Source of the DNA: Bacteroidales bacterium
Lineage (GTDB): Bacteria; Bacteroidota; Bacteroidia; Bacteroidales; P3
Assembly: GCA_017545365.1 (NCBI GenBank)
Contig: JAFWOP010000056.1
Span: 1 to 7,298, forward strand
Length of the DNA stretch: 7,298 nucleotides
Reading direction: 5' to 3'
Part shown: positions 1 to 6,451 of the stretch, piece by piece
Layout of the letters: every line of letters starts with the position of its first letter
Numbering within the stretch: the stretch's first letter is position 1
Program-made: the position numbers and the translations under genes
Notes under the pieces: model-generated
Databases searched by the model: none
What the model was told of the DNA's origin: nothing
What the model saw: only the letters and a program-made list of their open reading frames with translations

Positions 1-29
1 ATTGTGGCGGATTGCAAATCCGCCACAAT
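1..29. repeat. Perfect palindrome, possible terminator or REP-like element
   Basis: ATTGTGGCGGATT (1-13) is the exact reverse complement of 17-29, with a 3-nt GCA loop. It begins 6 bases past the stop codon of the minus-strand lipoprotein gene, so it would form a strong hairpin at the end of that transcript and could act as its terminator. The bases that would show a U-tract lie outside the window. The symmetric GCGGATT/AATCCGC core also resembles dispersed REP-type palindromes; that is an impression from memory, not a search. The element touches the window edge and may be longer. Confidence 0.6.
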
Positions 30-35
30 GGGTGG

Positions 36-1622
36 CTATTCCACATTTTGGACTAAGCGAACAGAGGCTCCATGAGTCCTTGATATCGAATTAAACGTTC
101 CTAACATATTACCATAAAAAGTCATTATTCCTTGGCTATAGAACTTGTCATTTCCCACAACACCTCCTTGGTACCCCCACCATGCAGTAGTTGTCGCATA
201 AATACCACACACACCATAATTCCAAGATCTTGTATGTCGGCCACCTGCGGCTGGTAAAAAGACAGCCCCGTTAAGTTCCATTGCTCTCCATTGTGAAAGA
301 GTATAATTATTAAGAGACCAATCATCGTATGAAGAAGTAACCCCTGGAGTAAAGGTGCATTCTGTAGGCAATACCCAATTGTCAGGCAGTAGTATTAACC
401 CTTGATTCCCATCAACGTTACCTATTCCCCATTTTAAATCAGCATCAATTCTGTCATTCATGATAAATCTCAATTCATCGAAAAGGGATAATGTACGCCA
501 CATATTGTCTTGACCACCTCCATTGCATATTGCATTTGTTCCCCAGTCAACAAAAGTCTGATAATCTCCATCATTAACAGATACTGTTGTAGGGTTGTTA
601 CCAGTTCCCCAGCCGAAGAGGTCTATCCATTTGGGATAGGTTTCACTGATGTTTTCATTGTCTTGACCAACGGACAGATATTGCTCAGAGGCAAAGCGCC
701 AGATGCCTGGCATATTGTCACCTAATGTTCCAGCGTGGGTGCCGAGGGTGGTGTACTGGAGGTTGCCTTGCGAGAAGCGGACTTGGTGACCTTCGGCATC
801 GATGGTGAAGAGTCCGGGCAGTGCGTCAGCGTTGGGGGAGAAGGTGAGGCCGTTGCTCATCGTGATGGTGGTTATCTTGCTGCGCTGGATGCTGATGCTT
901 TGGGTGGCGTTGAGGGTTTTGGTGCAGATGCCGCCGTCGCTGCTGTAGATGCGGATGCGCATGCCTGTGTAGGTGTGGTCGGGCAGGAAGAGGTAGAAGT
1001 CCTTCTGGTTGCTGATGCTCTGTGGGGTGGAGCAGGTGAGCATGGTGGTCTTCGTGCCGTGGCCAGAATATGCTATTGTGGGGGCGCCACCATTGTATGT
1101 GACGTTGAAGTCGCCGGTTAGCTCTATGTCGCCAGTCACTTCGATGGCGGTGACGCTCACCCCATTCTTCTGTAACCGCAGACGCAGTATGCCGCAGAGG
1201 TTCTTGAAGTCCAGAGCCGTGCCGTTGCTTTCGGTGTACATCGGGAAGCCGGTCAGCGAGCCGTCAGTGGTTACCTGCACTACGGGCAGTTCAATGGTAC
1301 CGTCATCGTTGGCTGCCGAGGCGGGGTAGACGGCGCGGTAGGGCGCGTCGCCCACATCACCGCTGACGAGGTTAAACGTGGTGCTGCCATCACGTATGGC
1401 GGCTTGGTAGATGCCGCTGCCCGCAGTGCCGAACACCTTGATTTGGTCGCCGCTGACCCACTGCATGGTACCGTTTGTGAGGGCTGTTTTGCCGTCCTGC
1501 TCTTGGCACTGTTCCATGGTGGCGGTGAAGGAGGTGGTTGTCGCGCTGTCCTTTTGGCAGGAAGTGGTTGTGAAGGCCAGCAAGACCAGTAGAGACAATG
1601 AGACTAAAAGAGTTCTTTTCAT
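36..1622 (-). CDS. Surface lipoprotein, fimbrillin-like N-terminus plus FISUMP-like C-terminus
   Basis: The 528-residue product starts with a lipoprotein signal peptide: basic MKR, a hydrophobic core, and TTSC with the lipidated cysteine at 22. The next residues, QKDS, resemble the lysine-acidic surface-export signal of Bacteroidetes lipoproteins, so I expect it on the outer face of the outer membrane. Residues about 30-262 look fimbrillin-like (WVSGDQIKVF, YRAVYP, LDFKNLCGILRL). Residues about 270-528 resemble the FISUMP-type domain: VRFSQGNLQY, WRFASEQY, LFGWGTG, LPAAGGRH and a final ASVRLV. Substrate or partner is unknown; adhesion or surface display is inferred from the fimbrillin-like half. 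The start is fixed by the signal peptide; an A-rich stretch rather than a clear Shine-Dalgarno precedes it. Codons for residues after about 300 are much AT-richer than those before, suggesting a mosaic gene. It is transcribed alone behind a long structured leader. Confidence 0.85.
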   Translation of the reverse strand: MKRTLLVSLSLLVLLAFTTTSCQKDSATTTSFTATMEQCQEQDGKTALTNGTMQWVSGDQIKVFGTAGSGIYQAAIRDGSTTFNLVSGDVGDAPYRAVYPASAANDDGTIELPVVQVTTDGSLTGFPMYTESNGTALDFKNLCGILRLRLQKNGVSVTAIEVTGDIELTGDFNVTYNGGAPTIAYSGHGTKTTMLTCSTPQSISNQKDFYLFLPDHTYTGMRIRIYSSDGGICTKTLNATQSISIQRSKITTITMSNGLTFSPNADALPGLFTIDAEGHQVRFSQGNLQYTTLGTHAGTLGDNMPGIWRFASEQYLSVGQDNENISETYPKWIDLFGWGTGNNPTTVSVNDGDYQTFVDWGTNAICNGGGQDNMWRTLSLFDELRFIMNDRIDADLKWGIGNVDGNQGLILLPDNWVLPTECTFTPGVTSSYDDWSLNNYTLSQWRAMELNGAVFLPAAGGRHTRSWNYGVCGIYATTTAWWGYQGGVVGNDKFYSQGIMTFYGNMLGTFNSISRTHGASVRLVQNVE

Positions 1623-1668
1623 GTTTGTGATTGGTTCTTAAGTCGTGCCTACTCTATAATACAGTTTT

Positions 1669-1696
1669 CGGCTTCCCTGCCTGAGCCGGAAAGCCG
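1669..1696 (-). promoter_or_regulatory. Hairpin in the lipoprotein leader near the start codon
   Basis: Read on the minus strand, CGGCTTTCC (1696-1688) pairs with GGGAAGCCG (1677-1669) in nine pairs, one of them G-U, around a 10-nt loop. It lies 46 bases before the ATG of the lipoprotein gene. On the minus strand it is followed by AAAACTG and not by a U-run, so it does not look like a terminator. It may affect translation or mRNA stability; no function can be read from the sequence. Confidence 0.45.
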
Positions 1697-1710
1697 TTAT
1701 TCTCAATAAT

Positions 1711-1898
1711 AAGGAAAAGGAAAAAGGCGTGAGTCTTTCGTTTAGGTCTTCCCTTATTTCTATCGGAGGTGCTGGTGATACCTTAGGAGTAAATAAGGTG
1801 CGAAACGATTCACGCCAACTGCGTGAACCCTCCGCGTCCCGTTCCCACTCCTTGAAAGTTACCAGCTTTTCCGATAGGAGAACAAGAGCGTCAAGCTC
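1711..1898 (-). ncRNA. Structured 5' leader RNA with two alternative folds
   Basis: This lies between the minus-strand promoter near 1949 and the lipoprotein start. Fold A is a nested stack: 1760-1767/1870-1877 (8 bp), 1771-1776/1861-1866 (6 bp), 1785-1790/1847-1852 (6 bp) and an apical hairpin 1809-1815/1821-1827 (7 bp). Fold B pairs 1726-1740 with 1801-1816 (14 pairs with one mismatch and one bulge) and 1752-1759 with 1791-1798 (8 bp, perfect). Fold B breaks the apical hairpin and crosses the other helices. Its closing helix is followed at once, in the direction of transcription, by TTTTTCCTTTTCCTT (1725-1711). A small GAGC/GCTC hairpin (1886-1898) precedes it. The layout suggests a regulatory leader or attenuator, or a foldable dispersed element. 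I do not recognise a named RNA family. Helix positions are read from the sequence; the function is inferred. Confidence 0.55.
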
Positions 1899-1948
1899 AG
1901 TTATTTATGTCTATTTTTGTCTTTACATAGTTGTTCGTTTTGTTGGTG

Positions 1949-1978
1949 CAAAGATACGACTTTTTTCTTATTTGGCAA
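1949..1978 (-). promoter_or_regulatory. Bacteroidetes-type promoter for the lipoprotein gene
   Basis: On the minus strand TATCTTTG (1956-1949) matches the Bacteroidetes -7 consensus TAnnTTTG. An upstream TTG (1978-1976) lies 19 bases away, as expected for the -33 element. Transcription should start near 1942, giving an untranslated leader of about 320 nt before the ATG at 1622. No better match lies closer to the gene. Confidence 0.65.
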
Positions 1979-2029
1979 TATTTTGGGGTGTTTTTTTTCA
2001 ATAAACGGGGTATTTCAATAGGTGTCCAT

Positions 2030-2064
2030 GCTAATTTTGTTCTGTCGTACAGAACAAAATTAGC
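2030..2064. promoter_or_regulatory. Perfect 16-bp-arm palindrome, probable operator
   Basis: GCTAATTTTGTTCTGT (2030-2045) is the exact reverse complement of 2049-2064, separated by CGT. It lies upstream of the predicted transcription start of the ATPase gene, so it is more likely a protein-binding DNA dyad than an RNA hairpin. A degenerate second copy follows, with its centre 33 bp further on. The dimer-type symmetry and position suggest an operator; the binding protein is unknown. Confidence 0.7.
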
Positions 2065-2065
2065 A

Positions 2066-2094
2066 AAATTTGTTCTGTAGTAAAGAATAAATTT
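2066..2094. promoter_or_regulatory. Second, degenerate copy of the operator palindrome
   Basis: AAATTTGTTCTGT (2066-2078) and AAAGAATAAATTT (2082-2094) form the same dyad with the same 3-nt spacing (AGT) and two mismatches in 13. The left arm repeats the TTTGTTCTGT of the first palindrome. It overlaps the expected -33 region of the ATPase promoter and ends 2 bp before the -7 element, so a protein bound here would be placed to block RNA polymerase. Confidence 0.6.
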
Positions 2095-2104
2095 CGTATA
2101 TTTG
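2073..2104 (+). promoter_or_regulatory. Bacteroidetes-type promoter for the ATPase gene
   Basis: TATATTTG (2097-2104) is a perfect TAnnTTTG -7 element. A weak -33 candidate, TTCTG (2073-2077), stands 19 bases upstream inside the second palindrome. Transcription would start near 2111, leaving a leader of only about 15 nt before the ATG at 2127. Confidence 0.65.
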
Positions 2105-2126
2105 CATTTTTAAAAATATAGTGAAA

Positions 2127-3392
2127 ATGATAGATAAGGAGCTAATAAGAAGCATAATATCAGAAGGGTATGAATATATACCACAGGTTGACATCGTGCA
2201 GAGAAATGTGGTGATTGAACCAGCAGGTAACTATGTGTTCGTAGGAGTTAGACAAGCTGGCAAATCCTATTCATTGTATCAACAGATGCAACGGAAACTG
2301 GGAGAGGGTGTCCCGATTGAGAGTATGGTGTATATCAACTTCGATGATGAACGTCTGCATGGAATGCAGGCTGATCAACTCGACTTGATAATACAGGCCA
2401 ATTACAGTGTTCGTGAGACCAAGCCCACATTCTTCTTTGATGAAATACAAAATGTAGACGGTTGGGAGAACTTTGCCCGCAGACTTGCCAATCAGAAGTA
2501 CCAAGTATACATCACTGGCAGCAATGCCAAGATGTTGAGCTGTGATATTCAAACAGTGCTTGGTGGCAGATATATAGACGTACCAATATATCCGTATAGT
2601 TTTGCTGAATTCCTTTCGGCTAACAGCATCGAGCTTGGCTCACGTTGGATGTACGGACAGAAACGCAGTGAAGTGGAGCGTTTTTTCAATGAGTATTTTC
2701 AATGGGGCGGTTTTCCAGAGTTGACGCGATTTAAGGAGAAGCGTGTTTGGCTGAATGGGCTATACAACCGTATCTTTTTTAACGATTTGGTTGTACGGAA
2801 CAAGATAAAGAACGAAGAGGCCTTGAGACTTGCATTGAGGAAATTGGCTGAGAGTGTGCGCCAGCCAGTGTCATATACAAGGCTATGCAATATGATTAAA
2901 GCCGTCGGTGTGACATGCGGCACGGCTACGGTTATCGAGTACGTCAGTCATTTCAGGGATGCCTGTCTCATTTTTCCGATACAGAATTTTGCATCCCGCT
3001 TTGTGGAGCGAGAAACAACCAAGAAGTTCTATTTCGTCGACAATGGATTGCTCAATCTCTTTCTGCTCGAGAACCAGTCTGCTCTGCTTGAAAACATCTG
3101 TGCAATAGAAATGCGAAAACGGTATGGGGACAACCTATATTACTATTTGCACAATATTGAGGTGGATTTTTATGTACCCGAAGAGGCTTTGGCTGTCCAA
3201 GCATCCTACCGACTTTCGGACAAATCCACAATTAAGCGGGAAGTGGATGCATTGGTGAAACTCCATAAGGCATATCCACTGAAAAAGGCAGTTATCGTGG
3301 CTAGGGACGAAGAAACAACTATCACTGAAGGAGGTTTGTCCATAGAAGTGGTTCCCGTGTGGAAATGGCTTTTAACACCAAAGAGTAACTAA
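2127..3392 (+). CDS. AAA-type ATPase with DUF4143 C-terminal region
   Basis: A 421-residue protein with a Walker A GVRQAGKS (40-47), a Walker B FFFDE (102-106) and a sensor-like ITGSNA (129-134), followed by the family's YPYSFAEFL segment. The middle (about 230-285) looks like the winged-helix linker of DUF4143 proteins. The C-terminus has KKFYFVDNGLL, EVDFY (345-349) and AVQAS (356-360), resembling a PD-(D/E)xK-like core. These proteins are widespread in Bacteroidales, often in several copies, and their cellular role is not established. It appears full length. ATG at 2127 is preferred for its A-rich upstream bases and short leader; an in-frame GTG at 2121 would add two residues. The gene stands alone on the plus strand behind its own promoter and twin palindromes. 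It is AT-richer than the genes to its right, consistent with an accessory or acquired gene. Confidence 0.9.
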   Translation: MIDKELIRSIISEGYEYIPQVDIVQRNVVIEPAGNYVFVGVRQAGKSYSLYQQMQRKLGEGVPIESMVYINFDDERLHGMQADQLDLIIQANYSVRETKPTFFFDEIQNVDGWENFARRLANQKYQVYITGSNAKMLSCDIQTVLGGRYIDVPIYPYSFAEFLSANSIELGSRWMYGQKRSEVERFFNEYFQWGGFPELTRFKEKRVWLNGLYNRIFFNDLVVRNKIKNEEALRLALRKLAESVRQPVSYTRLCNMIKAVGVTCGTATVIEYVSHFRDACLIFPIQNFASRFVERETTKKFYFVDNGLLNLFLLENQSALLENICAIEMRKRYGDNLYYYLHNIEVDFYVPEEALAVQASYRLSDKSTIKREVDALVKLHKAYPLKKAVIVARDEETTITEGGLSIEVVPVWKWLLTPKSN

Positions 3393-3401
3393 TTCCCATC
3401 C

Positions 3402-5492
3402 TCACCACTTCAGCCGCATCTGTATGCGCCATTGCTGGCGGTGGCTGGAGTCTATCAATTCGTAGCCGGAGCCGAAGGTGTCGCGGTCGGTGTAGGCGGT
3501 GATGCCATATTTGATGCCGATGTTCCAGTGGGGGGTGATGTCGTAGCGTGCCACGAGGTAGCAGCGGTAGCCCTCGTTCTGGTACGTCATGCTGTTGTAT
3601 TGGTAGATGAAATCGCTTTCCACGGTGTAGAGCCGCGCCTCGTAGTCGTCCACATCGAACCACGCCACCCGCGCTGCAATGGTCAGCGGGATGTGCTGTG
3701 GATGGTACTGTATGTCTTGATAAAGCAGTAGGCCTTTGTCCGCCTCTGTCGCGTCGCCGTGGTAGTGGGCATAGCCGATGCGGGTCACCAGTCGCCAGTC
3801 GCCTGTGCTGTATTCTATGTCGCCTTGCACCTGATGGCGGTAGGTCTGTTCCAGCAGGTAATGCCCGTCCACCTGCGTTGAGGGAGTGATATTCCTGCCC
3901 TTCTCCTTGTAGCGATAGCGCACATTTACCGACAGTCCTCTGACGGTTTTCACAGGCCGTGAGAGCGTCAAGCGGTACTCCTGCCCGTGGCTGGAGCCAT
4001 AGACAAGGTATTTCATATGGGGGAAATAGAAGAAGTCGGCCATGCACGATGCCGTTATTCCCAACGGCAGTCTTCCTTGGTAGTGGCAGCCGATACCCAT
4101 CTCGTTCTGCGGTGTGCTGTTTTGTCCAAGGGCTATGGCATGCAGGTTGTGGTAAGTAGGGGAGTAGTAGCGCATCAGCATGCTGGCGCGGTGGTTGTTG
4201 TTAAAGATAAACTCTCCACCTACGACGGCCGTAGGGCTGATGTTGGGCACCGTGCTGTCGAATGCGTGGTTGTAGCATATCGCTGCCTCGCCAAATAGTA
4301 GTAGCCGACGATGGCGGTAAGTGGCATCGATGCCCACATTGATATTCTGATTTCCACGGAAGACGTTGTCGTTGTAGACGTATGTGGCAGGTTCGATGAC
4401 CTTCTTCAAAAATGTCGCTGCCCCAGTCAGCCCTATCCGTAGGTTGCTGTTGTGGTATTCCAAATGCCCCCCGACAAGGTGTTCGCCTAGCTGGTTCCGC
4501 TTCTTTATCTCAGTCTCTGTGCGATGGTAGCCCGAGTTGTAGAGGCTCTGCACCGTGACCTCCTTTTCTTTTCGTGGCAGAGTTGCGTCGCGGTTCACAT
4601 ACGAATATGCCAGCGACAGGCTCCAATGCTGCGACAAGGCAATTGTGGTCGCTATTCCATGCAGATAGCCATACTCCGTGAATGCACCGCTGGGTCTGAT
4701 GCCCTGTGTGTTGCGGCAGATGCTTGTCTCCCATGCTGCCCTAGGGCCGAACCCCGACCACAGCGTCAGCCCCTGGCCGAATTGGGCGTGGTATTGCCCT
4801 ATCACCAGCCGTTTCAAATAAGGATGCTGGCCGCTCCCCGCATACCGCCCGACATCGTTCACCATCAAGCTGTAGCCGTAGAAGTCGAACCCCTGTCGTT
4901 GGCTTCCGGCAAAGAATGCTTCGCCAGGGTCTTTGTCGCCCGAAAGCTGTAGCTGAATGCGGTCTTTGTACTTGAAATAGTACCGCCACATCAGCCGCAG
5001 GTTGTCGCCCTCGTAGATGCTGTCGCTGTAGCCGCGAGCCTGCTCCACAGTGCCTCCCACGCCCAGCACTAGATTGCTGTTTCCATGCTGTAGCACCTCC
5101 TTGAGGGTGAGTTTCTCCTTTTTCTCCATAGGCTTGGCAACGACCAAAGGCCGCAGCATCTCCACCAGGTTACTGTCGAACCCATTGATGGAATACAGCT
5201 CCTCCACGCTTAGCAATTCGCCATAGAGTGCCACGTAAGTCTTCAGCCGCTTGCGCAGGATGTCGCTGACGAAAGGGATGTCTTGCAGCAGGTTCGCCGT
5301 GTCGTTGAGGTTGGCAGGTGTGTCGCGACAGGTTTCATACAGTTCCAAGAGCTCCTCCACCGTCTCGTCTTCCCCTTCCTCTGAGAGGAGTTCGATATAG
5401 CTCCTCCAGGCATAGGGCATCACCTCCTGAGCGTGCAACACCAAGGGTAGCAGCAGTAGCGCAGTGAGGAATATGGCGACATGCTTGCTCAT
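3402..5492 (-). CDS. Outer-membrane beta-barrel protein with N-terminal helix-hairpin-helix region
   Basis: The 696-residue product begins with a signal peptide (MSKHVAIFL to LHAQ, about 1-22). Residues about 60-117 follow the ComEA-type tandem helix-hairpin-helix pattern: NLNDTANLLQDIP, then LLSVEELYSINGFD and VEMLRPLV. In ComEA such a module binds DNA in the periplasm; DNA binding here is inferred. From about 130 to the end the sequence alternates polar and hydrophobic residues and is rich in Tyr and Gly. It includes GQYHAQFGQGLTLWSGFG and ends in RIQMRLKW, as expected for an outer-membrane barrel. The frame stays open for 74 codons upstream of 5492, but that stretch lies within the upstream gene and would bury the signal peptide. 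The start ATG overlaps the upstream stop in ATGA (5489-5492), indicating translational coupling. Its stop is 9 bp from the stop of the convergent ATPase gene. Confidence 0.85.
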   Translation of the reverse strand: MSKHVAIFLTALLLLPLVLHAQEVMPYAWRSYIELLSEEGEDETVEELLELYETCRDTPANLNDTANLLQDIPFVSDILRKRLKTYVALYGELLSVEELYSINGFDSNLVEMLRPLVVAKPMEKKEKLTLKEVLQHGNSNLVLGVGGTVEQARGYSDSIYEGDNLRLMWRYYFKYKDRIQLQLSGDKDPGEAFFAGSQRQGFDFYGYSLMVNDVGRYAGSGQHPYLKRLVIGQYHAQFGQGLTLWSGFGPRAAWETSICRNTQGIRPSGAFTEYGYLHGIATTIALSQHWSLSLAYSYVNRDATLPRKEKEVTVQSLYNSGYHRTETEIKKRNQLGEHLVGGHLEYHNSNLRIGLTGAATFLKKVIEPATYVYNDNVFRGNQNINVGIDATYRHRRLLLFGEAAICYNHAFDSTVPNISPTAVVGGEFIFNNNHRASMLMRYYSPTYHNLHAIALGQNSTPQNEMGIGCHYQGRLPLGITASCMADFFYFPHMKYLVYGSSHGQEYRLTLSRPVKTVRGLSVNVRYRYKEKGRNITPSTQVDGHYLLEQTYRHQVQGDIEYSTGDWRLVTRIGYAHYHGDATEADKGLLLYQDIQYHPQHIPLTIAARVAWFDVDDYEARLYTVESDFIYQYNSMTYQNEGYRCYLVARYDITPHWNIGIKYGITAYTDRDTFGSGYELIDSSHRQQWRIQMRLKW

Positions 5493-6451
5493 GGAATTCT
5501 GACAATGAGAGGCAGGTGGTCGCTGTAGCCCCCAAGATATCGCATTGCGGTATAGGTTCGGAAAGGTTTCTTGCCCATATAGCGGCTGTCGTCCGTCAGC
5601 ATAAATTGGGGTGCAAACACTTCCACGGGCAGTTCGCGGTTGGCTATCATCTGGTCGATACACGACCAGGTGTCTTTGTATTTGTAGCTTCCCTCGCCTT
5701 TGGGTATCTGACACATCAGGTTATAGAGCCCTTTGGCGTTGCGGCATGTGCCGTGAAAGCCCAGCCCTTGGCTGATGGCGTCCTCCTCAGGAGCGGCGTT
5801 GAAGTCGCCCATGGCCAGCACTAGTGCCGTGGGGTATGCCTGCTGGATGCTGTCCATCATACCCAGCAGGAGGTGGGCAATCTCCATCCGGTGTTGCTCC
5901 GCCACAGCTCCGTTTCGTTTCGACGGCCAGTGGTTCACAACCAGATAGCAGCTGTCGCCGCCTTTCAGCACACCGCCCACCAGCAAGATATCGCGCGTGA
6001 AGAATGCCTTAGTGCTATCCGATACTTCGATTCTTCGCGATTCGAATACATGGAACAACGCTTTGCGGTACAAAAGGGCGCAGTCAATACCCCGCTGGTC
6101 GGGCGACTCGTAGTGTACGAATTCATAGCCATATCTCCTCAATGGGGTGCTAAGGCACAAGTCGCGCAGCACGCGGTCGTTCTCCACCTCTGCAAGCCCC
6201 ACCACTGCGGGGTATTGCATGGCGGCTATCATCTTGTATATCTTGTTGCGCTTGTCCGTATAACGCCTGGCTGTCCAGTGATTCTCGCCCATGGGGGTAA
6301 ACGCCAGGTCGTCTTTCAGTGTGTCGTGCTGTGTGTCGAAGAGGTTTTCCACATTCCAGAATGCCATCGTCCACCGCCCTTCATCCTGTGCACAAACATC
6401 GGTTGTGTACAAGAAAAGTCCAAGAATGGTGGCTATGAGCAATCGTTTCAT
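5489..6451 (-). CDS. Secreted endonuclease/exonuclease/phosphatase-family protein
   Basis: The 320-residue product has a signal peptide (MKRLLIATILGLFLYTTDVCA, likely cut before Gln22) and a complete EEP fold. The family's catalytic motifs are all present: FWNVENLFD (31-39), GLAEVEN with metal-binding Glu88, RGID (120-123), NHW (173-175), GDFN (215-218) and SDHLP (310-314). It should be an active metal-dependent phosphodiesterase or phosphatase in the periplasm or outside the cell. The substrate could be DNA, RNA or a phospholipid-type ester; the sequence alone does not decide. It is the middle gene of three, joined by ATGA overlaps to the 139-residue protein before it (6448-6451) and to the helix-hairpin-helix barrel after it. 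No Shine-Dalgarno is visible, so it probably depends on coupling. The nuclease reading rests partly on that neighbour. Confidence 0.9.
   Translation of the reverse strand: MKRLLIATILGLFLYTTDVCAQDEGRWTMAFWNVENLFDTQHDTLKDDLAFTPMGENHWTARRYTDKRNKIYKMIAAMQYPAVVGLAEVENDRVLRDLCLSTPLRRYGYEFVHYESPDQRGIDCALLYRKALFHVFESRRIEVSDSTKAFFTRDILLVGGVLKGGDSCYLVVNHWPSKRNGAVAEQHRMEIAHLLLGMMDSIQQAYPTALVLAMGDFNAAPEEDAISQGLGFHGTCRNAKGLYNLMCQIPKGEGSYKYKDTWSCIDQMIANRELPVEVFAPQFMLTDDSRYMGKKPFRTYTAMRYLGGYSDHLPLIVRIP

Noticed and set aside
735..1121. Open frame of 128 codons on the plus strand
   Set aside because: It is the antisense shadow of the GC-rich half of the lipoprotein gene, with Val/Ala/Gly-biased composition.
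1669..1696. Leader hairpin read as a terminator
   Set aside because: It is followed by AAAACTG on the minus strand and by a mixed sequence on the plus strand, so there is no U-tract on either side.
1729..2004. Open frame of 91 codons on the plus strand in the intergenic region
   Set aside because: It runs through the structured leader and the opposite-strand promoter, has no promoter or ribosome site, and its Ser- and Arg-rich product resembles nothing I know.
2030..2064. Palindrome read as an intrinsic terminator or inverted-repeat end of a mobile element
   Set aside because: It lies upstream of the predicted ATPase start site, has a second copy at the promoter and no transposase nearby; an operator explains it better.
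3322..4047. Open frame of 241 codons on the minus strand
   Set aside because: It overlaps the barrel gene in another frame, runs into the end of the ATPase gene, and gives Arg-, Pro- and His-rich low-quality protein.
5493..5714. In-frame 74-codon extension of the helix-hairpin-helix barrel gene
   Set aside because: It lies inside the EEP gene, would place the signal peptide in the interior of the protein, and ignores the ATGA coupling start at 5492.
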